DNA of 64,000 nt. Source: Burkholderiaceae bacterium. Its GTDB lineage: Bacteria; Pseudomonadota; Gammaproteobacteria; Burkholderiales; Burkholderiaceae_D. Shown here one piece after another: positions 57,787 to 64,000 of the stretch. Position numbers and translations under genes: made by a program. The notes below the pieces were generated by a model that searched no databases, had not been told where the DNA came from, and saw nothing but the letters and a program-made list of their open reading frames with translations. The stretch covers positions 1-64,000 of the forward strand of contig JAOAUN010000020.1 of assembly GCA_030157545.1 (NCBI GenBank), read 5' to 3'. The first letter of the stretch is position 1. Each line of letters opens with the position of its first letter.

Positions 57787-58299
57787 TTGAATTCTGCTCT
57801 AAAAAATAGTACTAAATTGTTTCTGTCCTTAATGATGGCACTTGCATTGCCTCTGTATGCACAGTCCCAGGAATTGAAAATCGGGTTTGTCAGTACGGAA
57901 CGTATTTTCCGTGATGCAGCGCCTGCAAAAGCTGCGACTGCGAAGCTCGAACAGGAATTTTCCAAGCGTGAGAAAGACCTGCAAGAGTTGGCATCCCGTG
58001 TCAAGTCTTCCGCCGAAAAGCTCGACAAGGATGCGCCGGTGCTAACGGACGGCGACAAGATGAAGCGTCAACGCGAGCTGACCGAGATGGATAAGGATTT
58101 TCAGCGCCGTCAGCGCGAATTTCGCGAAGACTTGAATCAGCGTCGCAACGAAGAACTGGCGATCGTGCTGGAACGCGCTAACAAGGTCATCAAGCAGATT
58201 GCCGAGTCAGAAAAGTATGACATCGTTTTTCAGGAAGCTGTTTATTCCAGTCCCCGAATTGATATCACCGACAAAGTGCTTAAGGCACTCAACAAGTAA
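57787..58299 (+). CDS. skp: Periplasmic chaperone Skp/OmpH
   Basis: 170 residues from TTG 57787, which has GGAG 8 bp upstream; another TTG at 57772 is less well placed. Signal peptide NSALKNSTKLFLSLMMALALPLYA, then LKIGFVSTERIFRDAAPAK, a long charged coiled-coil and ...KYDIVFQEAVYSSPRIDIT. It holds unfolded outer-membrane proteins on their way to BamA. Order bamA-skp-lpxD is conserved. Confidence 0.95.
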   Translation: MNSALKNSTKLFLSLMMALALPLYAQSQELKIGFVSTERIFRDAAPAKAATAKLEQEFSKREKDLQELASRVKSSAEKLDKDAPVLTDGDKMKRQRELTEMDKDFQRRQREFREDLNQRRNEELAIVLERANKVIKQIAESEKYDIVFQEAVYSSPRIDITDKVLKALNK

Positions 58300-58317
58300 A
58301 CAACGGAGTTGACCGCC

Positions 58318-59370
58318 ATGAGTACTCGACTGGGAAAATTAGTCGAAGCCTTGGGCGGGCAGTTGATAGGCGATCCGGCAATTGTCATTGCCGGCATCGC
58401 TCCGCTGGACGCTGCAGGTGCGTCACACATTAGTTTTCTGTCCAATTCCAAGTTTCGCAAGCAAGCGGGTCTCACGCAGGCTGCTGCATTGATTCTGTCA
58501 GCTGACGATCATGCCAGTATCGCAGCCACGTTTGACGGTGCTTGCATCATTACGCCTAATCCTTATGTGTATTACGCGCGCGCTGCTCAGTATTTCGAGA
58601 AGCTTCACGCGCAGCCTGTATTGCCGGGCGTGCATCCTACTGCTGTTGTTGACCCTGCTGCACGTATTGCAGCAACGGCGACGATTGGTCCCTATGTGAC
58701 AATAGAAGCAGGCGCTGACATTGGTGAAGGCTGCATGATAGGTTCAGGCAGCTTTATAGGACGCAATGCAAGTGTGGGTCCGGATACCTTGTTCCATCCT
58801 AATGTGACATTTTTGTCGCAGTGCCGTATCGGCGAGCGCGGCATCATTCAGTCCGGAGCCGTAATTGGTGGTGATGGTTTCGGCTTTGCTAATGAGCATG
58901 GTAAATGGATAAAAATTCCGCAAACAGGCGGCGTACGTATTGGTGACGATGTTGAAATCGGCGCCAACACGACCGTTGATCGCGGCGCGCTGGACGACAC
59001 TGTAATTGAAGACGGCGTCAAGTTAGATAACCAGATACAGATCGCACACAATGTGGTCGTCGGCGCTCATACTGCCATGGCGGGTTGCGTGGGCGTGGCA
59101 GGCAGCGCAAAGATAGGCCGGCATTGCACCTTTGGCGGCGCCGCGATGGTCGCGGGTCATTTGCAAATTGCCGACAATGTTCATATTTCCTCCGGTAGCC
59201 TGGTTTCGCGCTCGATTCTGGAACCTGGCGTGTATACCGGCTTTTATCCGCTGGCCAAAAATGCGGACTGGGAAAAGACGGCCGTGATTGTGCGTAATCT
59301 CGACACCATGCGGGACAAGTTGCGTGCGATGGAAAAGACCATCAAAGCAATGACTGAAAAGAAAAATTAA
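58318..59370 (+). CDS. lpxD: UDP-3-O-acylglucosamine N-acyltransferase
   Basis: 350 residues from ATG 58318 with CGGAG at 9 bp. An N-terminal uridine-binding domain ([16 protein letters not shown]) is followed by hexapeptide left-handed beta-helix repeats with the catalytic His in [22 protein letters not shown]. Third step of lipid A synthesis. fabZ follows after 40 bp. Confidence 0.97.
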   Translation: MSTRLGKLVEALGGQLIGDPAIVIAGIAPLDAAGASHISFLSNSKFRKQAGLTQAAALILSADDHASIAATFDGACIITPNPYVYYARAAQYFEKLHAQPVLPGVHPTAVVDPAARIAATATIGPYVTIEAGADIGEGCMIGSGSFIGRNASVGPDTLFHPNVTFLSQCRIGERGIIQSGAVIGGDGFGFANEHGKWIKIPQTGGVRIGDDVEIGANTTVDRGALDDTVIEDGVKLDNQIQIAHNVVVGAHTAMAGCVGVAGSAKIGRHCTFGGAAMVAGHLQIADNVHISSGSLVSRSILEPGVYTGFYPLAKNADWEKTAVIVRNLDTMRDKLRAMEKTIKAMTEKKN

Positions 59371-59410
59371 ATATTATAAAAACCCGCTATCAAGCGTACC
59401 AATAAGCACA

Positions 59411-59875
59411 ATGAAAACTCTGGATATCAATCAAATCAAGGAATACCTGCCGCATCGTTATCCTATGCTGCTGGTCGATCGCGTACTGGACTGGGATGCA
59501 GGCAAAACCATTACGGCAATCAAGAACGTGACCATCAATGAAGAATTCTTCAATGGCCATTTCCCTTACAAACCAGTCATGCCCGGCGTGCTGATGATCG
59601 AGGCTTTGGCGCAGACCGCTGCGTTGCTTGCCTTCCTGACGTTGGGTCAAAAGCCGGACGACAATGCGGTTGTATATTTCCTCGGCATTGACGGGGCCCG
59701 CTTCAAGCGGCCGGTCGAACCGGGCGACCAGATCAAGATGCATGTTGAAGTAGTCCGGCAGGCTCGCGGCGTCTGGAAATTCAAGGCGCTGGCTACGGTG
59801 GACGGTCAGACCGCAGTGGAAGCCGAACTGATGTGCACGATGCGCAGTATTGCTGAACCTGTTGTGGCGGCTTGA
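59411..59875 (+). CDS. fabZ: 3-hydroxyacyl-ACP dehydratase FabZ
   Basis: 154 residues, hot-dog fold. [14 protein letters not shown] and [20 protein letters not shown] (catalytic His and Glu) are diagnostic. It dehydrates hydroxyacyl-ACP in fatty acid synthesis, competing with LpxA for substrate. The stop lies two bases before the lpxA ATG. Confidence 0.97.
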   Translation: MKTLDINQIKEYLPHRYPMLLVDRVLDWDAGKTITAIKNVTINEEFFNGHFPYKPVMPGVLMIEALAQTAALLAFLTLGQKPDDNAVVYFLGIDGARFKRPVEPGDQIKMHVEVVRQARGVWKFKALATVDGQTAVEAELMCTMRSIAEPVVAA

Positions 59876-59877
59876 AC

Positions 59878-60666
59878 ATGGCGAAGATACACCCCACTGC
59901 GTTGGTGGATCCAAATGCGCAACTGGATGCGACGGTTGAGATTGGTGCGTACAGCATCATCGGCCCACATGTCGTCATAGGCGCCGGTACGCGCGTCGGT
60001 CCGCATGTTGTCATTGAAGGCCACACGTCTATCGGGCAAAACAATACCTTCTTCCAGTTTTCTTCAATTGGCGCTGCGCCGCAGGATAAAAAATACAATA
60101 ATGAACCGACCCGTCTGGAAATTGGCGATCGCAATACGGTTCGTGAATTTTGCACTTTCAATCGCGGCACCGAACAAGACGGAGGCGTGACCAGACTGGG
60201 TAACGACAACTGGATGATGGCCTATGTCCATCTTGCGCATGACTGCCAGATCGGCAACCACACCATCTTCGCGAACAATGCGCAACTGGCCGGCCATGTC
60301 ATTGTTGGTGACTGGGCCATCATGGGCGGATTTTCTAACGTACATCAATTCTGCAAAATCGGTCCGCATGCGATGGTTGGCATGAGCACCAGCCTGACGC
60401 AAGACGTGCCACCGTTCGTGATTTTGTCCGGCAATCCGGCCGCTGCGCACGGTATCAATATTGAAGGCTTGAAGCGGCGCGGCTTTTCGCGTGAAGCGAT
60501 TGCTGCAATCCGTCATGCGTACAAACTGATCTACAAATCGGGGATGACGCTCGAAGAATCAAAGGCAGCACTCGCAAAAGAAGAGCAGGCAAAACCTGAA
60601 TTTGCCCCGCATTTCTTGCTGATGCGCGAATTCCTGCAGAACGCGAGCCGTGGCATTGTCCGCTGA
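59878..60666 (+). CDS. lpxA: UDP-N-acetylglucosamine acyltransferase
   Basis: 262 residues from ATG 59878. Left-handed beta-helix repeats (IHPTALVDPNAQLDATVEIGAYSIIGP shows the periodicity) with the catalytic His in AYVHLAHDCQIGN; the C-terminal helical domain is typical. First step of lipid A synthesis. lpxB overlaps its end by 17 bp. Confidence 0.97.
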   Translation: MAKIHPTALVDPNAQLDATVEIGAYSIIGPHVVIGAGTRVGPHVVIEGHTSIGQNNTFFQFSSIGAAPQDKKYNNEPTRLEIGDRNTVREFCTFNRGTEQDGGVTRLGNDNWMMAYVHLAHDCQIGNHTIFANNAQLAGHVIVGDWAIMGGFSNVHQFCKIGPHAMVGMSTSLTQDVPPFVILSGNPAAAHGINIEGLKRRGFSREAIAAIRHAYKLIYKSGMTLEESKAALAKEEQAKPEFAPHFLLMREFLQNASRGIVR

Positions 60667-61828
60667 TCTTTCCACTGACATCTCCATCGCGCTAGTCGCC
60701 GGCGAGACCTCCGGCGACATGCTGGCAGCGCGCTTGCTATCCGGCCTGCGGCCCATGCTGCCGGATGCGCATCTGCATGGTATAGGCGGACGAGAGATGG
60801 CTGAATATGGATTCGTCTCCGACTATCCCATGGAAAAACTCGCCGTGCGCGGGCTGTTCGAAGTGCTTACGCATTACCGTGAGATCAAGGGCATCCGCGA
60901 TGCCTTGCAAAAGCAATTACTGGCTGAACGACCCGCTGCATTCATTGGCGTTGATGCGCCCGACTTCAATCTTGATCTCGAGATTCGCCTTAAAAATGCC
61001 GGCATCCCGACCTTGCATTACATAAGCCCGTCGATCTGGGCATGGCGCCGTGCACGCATCAAGAAAATCGCCAAAGCGGTATCGCACATGCTGGTGATTT
61101 TTCCGTTTGAAGAGGCGATCTATCGCAAGGCAGGCATACCGGCGACCTATGTCGGTCATCCGCTAGCTGAAATCATACCCATGGATCCAGACCAGGAGGG
61201 CGCGCGCGTCACACTCGGCCTGACTGATGCTGAACGAGTCGTTGCCATTTTGCCCGGCAGTCGCATGTCCGAGCTTAAATATAATGCGCGTGCATTTGTC
61301 GAGGCTGCAGGCTTGCTGGCCAAGCGCGATCCGCATCTACGGTTTATTGTCCCGATGGCGGGAGCTGTGCAACGCACGTATTTCGAGCAGCTGATTTCCC
61401 ACCCTGATCTCAAAGACATACCGATCACCATCATCAACGGTCAGTCGCATTCAGCTATCGCTGCGGCCGATGCCGTGCTGGTGGCGAGTGGCACGGCCAC
61501 GCTGGAAGTCGCACTTTTCAAGAAGCCGATGGTTATTGCCTACAGGATGAATCCTGCCAGTTGGCAGATTCTGCGCTGGATGCGTTATCAGCCATGGGTA
61601 GGCTTGCCTAACATTATGTCGCGCGAGTTTCTGGTGCCTGAATTGCTGCAAGACCGCGCTTCGCCGCAGGCACTGGCCAGCGCTCTATGGGCACAACTCT
61701 CGAACGACCAGAACCGGCAGCGTTTGCGCCGCCGTTTCGTCGATCTGCATCATGACCTGATGCGCAACACGGCTTCAGAGAGCGCACATGCGGTCATGCA
61801 GTTGGTCGCGCAAGGTGGGCGTCTTTGA
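60650..61828 (+). CDS. lpxB: Lipid A disaccharide synthase
   Basis: 392 residues from GTG 60650, 17 bp inside lpx[19 protein letters not shown] and [14 protein letters not shown] are GT19 signatures; [22 protein letters not shown] and LLPGSR-like [10 protein letters not shown] follow. It joins two acylated glucosamines. The stop overlaps the rnhB start. Confidence 0.96.
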   Translation: MALSADLSTDISIALVAGETSGDMLAARLLSGLRPMLPDAHLHGIGGREMAEYGFVSDYPMEKLAVRGLFEVLTHYREIKGIRDALQKQLLAERPAAFIGVDAPDFNLDLEIRLKNAGIPTLHYISPSIWAWRRARIKKIAKAVSHMLVIFPFEEAIYRKAGIPATYVGHPLAEIIPMDPDQEGARVTLGLTDAERVVAILPGSRMSELKYNARAFVEAAGLLAKRDPHLRFIVPMAGAVQRTYFEQLISHPDLKDIPITIINGQSHSAIAAADAVLVASGTATLEVALFKKPMVIAYRMNPASWQILRWMRYQPWVGLPNIMSREFLVPELLQDRASPQALASALWAQLSNDQNRQRLRRRFVDLHHDLMRNTASESAHAVMQLVAQGGRL

Positions 61829-62448
61829 ACGGACATCCTGTTGCAGCTGGTCCGCAAGCAGCGCTGGCTTTGTTTGATACCAGCGACGAATTGGTTTGCG
61901 GCGTCGACGAAGCCGGTCGCGGTCCGCTGGCCGGGCCCGTCTTTGCCGCAGCTGTTATTTTTGATCCGTCCAGGCCGATAGAAGGGCTGCGCGATTCCAA
62001 GAAATTGACAGCGGCGCGACGTGATGAGCTGGCTATCCTGATCAAACGCGATGCACTGGCCTGGTCAATTGCGCAATGCTCCGAAGCCGAGATTGATGCA
62101 TTGAATATTTTGCAGGCGACCATGCTGGCGATGCGTCGCGCAATAGAAGGATTGTCGGTTACACCGACACTGGCTTTAATCGATGGTAATCGCTGCCCGC
62201 CGTGCCTGATGCGTGCAGAAGCCATTGTTAAAGGAGACGACAAGGTTGCCGAAATTTCAGCTGCATCCATCCTCGCCAAAACCGCACGCGATGCCGCGCT
62301 GATGATCATGCATCAACAGTATCCGGATTATGCGTTTGACCAGCACAAAGGTTATCCGACAGCCTTGCATCTGGAACGCTTGCGGCTGCATGGCGTCTCG
62401 CCGGTGCATCGCAAATCTTATGCGCCAGTGCGTGCCTTGCTCGCATGA
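61825..62448 (+). CDS. rnhB: Ribonuclease HII
   Basis: 207 residues. [21 protein letters not shown] contains the Asp-Glu of the active site, and LIDGNRCPP and [13 protein letters not shown] the later acidic residues. TTG start at 61825 overlapping the lpxB stop; the first ATG-like alternative would remove part of the N-terminus. It removes RNA, including single ribonucleotides, from DNA. Order lpxB-rnhB is conserved. Confidence 0.96.
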   Translation: MNGHPVAAGPQAALALFDTSDELVCGVDEAGRGPLAGPVFAAAVIFDPSRPIEGLRDSKKLTAARRDELAILIKRDALAWSIAQCSEAEIDALNILQATMLAMRRAIEGLSVTPTLALIDGNRCPPCLMRAEAIVKGDDKVAEISAASILAKTARDAALMIMHQQYPDYAFDQHKGYPTALHLERLRLHGVSPVHRKSYAPVRALLA

Positions 62449-63245
62449 CTATCAAGCCTGTCAGCTCACGCGACAATCCACACTACAAATTGCTGCGGCA
62501 ACTAGCGGAGAGTGCGCAGGCGCGCAAAAAAAACCGTCAGACCCTGCTCGATGGCATTCACCTGTGCCAGGCATGGCTGCAGCACCGCGGTGCGCCGACT
62601 TTGTGTGCTGTCGGTGAGAGCGCGCTGCGTCTGCCTGAAGTCGCTGCCATCGTGGCCGATTGCGAAGCGCATCAGACATCTTGCCTGCTATTGCCGGATT
62701 CCTTGTTCGCTTCGTTGAGCCAGGTAGACAATGGGGTTGCGCTACTTTTCCTGATAGACATGCCGCAGACGGCAGCGACAGCCAAGCTGACGCAGAATGC
62801 GGTGCTGCTGGATCAGGTGCAAGACCCGGGCAATCTTGGCTCCATCTTGCGCAGCGCCGCCGCGGCAGGTATTACCCAAGTTTTTTGTAGCAGTGGCACG
62901 GTATTGGCCTGGTCACCTAAAGTGCTGCGCGCCGGCATGGGGGCGCATTTCGTCCTCGACATCGTAGAGAATGCTGACCTGCCTACTTTGATTGCCGGCA
63001 GTTCCTTACCGGTCCTGGCGACGAGTTCGCATGCGCAGTCGTCGATCTATGCGGCAGATTTGTCGCAACCGCTAGCCTGGTTGTTCGGACATGAAGGGCA
63101 GGGGGTGTCGGAGGACTTGCTTGCATTAGCCAGTTTACGAGTCGCGATTCCGCATCTGGGACAGATCGAATCACTCAATGTCTCAGCCTGCGCGGCCGTT
63201 TGCCTGTTTGAGCAGATGCGACAAAGACTGGCAAGCCAAGCTTAA
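62445..63245 (+). CDS. TrmH/SpoU family RNA methyltransferase
   Basis: 266 residues. The three SPOUT motifs are [36 protein letters not shown] and [16 protein letters not shown], which form the trefoil knot binding SAM. The N-terminal part resembles the RlmB/TsnR substrate-binding domain. It 2'-O-methylates rRNA or tRNA; the site is unknown. The start overlaps rnhB by 4 bp. Confidence 0.92.
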   Translation: MTIKPVSSRDNPHYKLLRQLAESAQARKKNRQTLLDGIHLCQAWLQHRGAPTLCAVGESALRLPEVAAIVADCEAHQTSCLLLPDSLFASLSQVDNGVALLFLIDMPQTAATAKLTQNAVLLDQVQDPGNLGSILRSAAAAGITQVFCSSGTVLAWSPKVLRAGMGAHFVLDIVENADLPTLIAGSSLPVLATSSHAQSSIYAADLSQPLAWLFGHEGQGVSEDLLALASLRVAIPHLGQIESLNVSACAAVCLFEQMRQRLASQA

Positions 63246-63252
63246 TCGAATC

Positions 63253-63597
63253 TTAGGTGCCGGGCAGCGCACACTCTACATAAACCAGTCCGGGCGCTAC
63301 GCAACGCGCGTTGACGCCAATACGCTCGCGCATGCCGGCTGGACAGACATGATCAAAGCGGTAGTGTTTGCCTTCAATCACGGCGTATTGATAGATCTGG
63401 CTATTCATGTAGTTACCGATCGGTTCGATCAGGTTTTGCGTTGCGCTAAATCGTGGCTGGCCGGGTATGCGGTGCGCTGCCACCAATGCATCTTGCTCGG
63501 CTATCTCGGACTCGACTTGCCGAATACTGTCGCGCAGCCCCCAGATTAGCAGCGCAAAACAGCCCCAAAGAATCAGTTCGATGGTGGCGAAATTCAT
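63253..63597 (-). CDS. Small membrane-anchored hypothetical protein
   Basis: 114 residues: one N-terminal membrane helix (FATIELILWGCFALLIWGL), a coiled stretch (RDSIRQVESEIAEQDALV) and a soluble part with two Cys (HVCPAGM and ARCVAPG) in a segment ending VYVECALPGT, three Cys in all. GGAGGACC before the ATG supports it. No family recognised. It converges on the methyltransferase gene with 7 bp between stops and is followed upstream by ppsR. Confidence 0.65.
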   Translation of the reverse strand: MNFATIELILWGCFALLIWGLRDSIRQVESEIAEQDALVAAHRIPGQPRFSATQNLIEPIGNYMNSQIYQYAVIEGKHYRFDHVCPAGMRERIGVNARCVAPGLVYVECALPGT

Positions 63598-63726
63598 GAT
63601 GGTCCTCCGCAGTGCGATGACACATTATTATTACCAGTGTGTCAGGACTGCGACAACAGCGTTCCTGCTTTGTATTTGCGCAAGATCAGAAGTTGGCTTT
63701 GGAATCTTGAACGCAGATCACCAACT

Positions 63727-64000
63727 TCAATAATATCCGCGCTTGTCCGAGCGGATTTCCTGCAGGATCATCGTGGCGATTTCTTCGATCGACTTTACTG
63801 TAGAAGACATCCAGCGTATGCCTTCGCGACGCATCATTTTTTCTGCTTCATTGACCTCATAGCGGCAGTTTTCGAGTGACGCATACTTGCTGCCCGGACG
63901 GCGCTCGTTGCGCACTTCCGTCAACCGGTCTGGCGCAATGGACAAGCCAAAGATTTTAGCTTTGAACGGTAACAGCCCGCTCGGCAGTTGCTCACGTTCA
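63727..64000 (-). CDS. ppsR: PEP synthase regulatory protein PpsR, C-terminal part
   Basis: The window holds about the last 90 residues: ...[72 protein letters not shown] is given here in full only as pattern; key parts are [19 protein letters not shown] and [10 protein letters not shown], which are strongly conserved in DUF299/PpsR. The 5' part lies outside the right edge. It switches PEP synthase on and off by ADP-dependent phosphorylation and Pi-dependent removal. Confidence 0.9.
   Translation of the reverse strand, partial: EREQLPSGLLPFKAKIFGLSIAPDRLTEVRNERRPGSKYASLENCRYEVNEAEKMMRREGIRWMSSTVKSIEEIATMILQEIRSDKRGYY

Overview
The window looks like a chromosomal segment of a betaproteobacterium of the order Burkholderiales, most likely family Oxalobacteraceae (Herminiimonas/Janthinobacterium-like). 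This is inferred from gene content and order: smc-zipA-ligA, map divergent from rpsB-tsf-pyrH-frr-uppS-cdsA-dxr-rseP-bamA-skp-lpxD-fabZ-lpxA-lpxB-rnhB, an NAD-dependent fdsGBA formate dehydrogenase with fdsD, and moderately high GC. Coding density is high. I see no rRNA, tRNA, CRISPR array, transposase or phage gene.

Layout. 0-0.2 kb: start of a kup potassium transporter. 0.3-2.1 kb: a c-type haem DUF3365-like protein, an unknown exported protein and a small HTH-like protein that has a paralogue at 9.2 kb. 2.2-5.1 kb: a MaoC-like hydratase, class III CoA-transferase and CitE-like lyase, which together fit itaconate/mesaconate breakdown through citramalyl-CoA to acetyl-CoA and pyruvate. 5.1-5.8 kb: a RelE/HigB-type toxin-antitoxin pair. 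5.8-9.1 kb: a solitary homodimeric pyruvate-dehydrogenase-type E1, divergent from an Lrp/AsnC regulator. 9.5-21.2 kb: a formate/oxalate module with mobA, a ModE-like/PBP regulator, an OxlT-like MFS carrier and the fdsGBA-fdhD-fdsD operon ending in a nitroreductase. An HPP membrane protein and a VapBC/FitAB-type toxin-antitoxin pair sit inside it.

21.4-25.7 kb: apbC/mrp, then a three-gene cluster that stands apart from its surroundings. It has a CesT-like putative secretion chaperone, a 109-residue protein of unknown function and a 731-residue ankyrin-repeat protein ending in a basic, nuclear-localisation-like tail. This resembles an orphan type III effector/chaperone locus and is the best candidate here for an undescribed system. 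25.9-34.2 kb: acyltransferase, CoA-transferase, ABC-F ATPase, prmB and a dapC-dapD-arsC-like-dapE lysine/peptidoglycan precursor group. Two dispersed hairpin repeats lie in its gaps, and a third member follows smc.

34.4-63.2 kb: core cell biology. smc, zipA and ligA serve the chromosome and division; galU, def, a pseudouridine synthase, glnD and map follow; then comes the long translation / isoprenoid / envelope cluster from rpsB to rnhB, with a structured rpsB leader and two clear terminators. The right end has a TrmH-family methyltransferase, a small membrane protein and the 3' end of ppsR.

Assignments rest on reading protein motifs and gene order by eye; no database search was run. Start codons were moved inward from the longest reading frame wherever a ribosome-binding site or family N-terminus argued for it.
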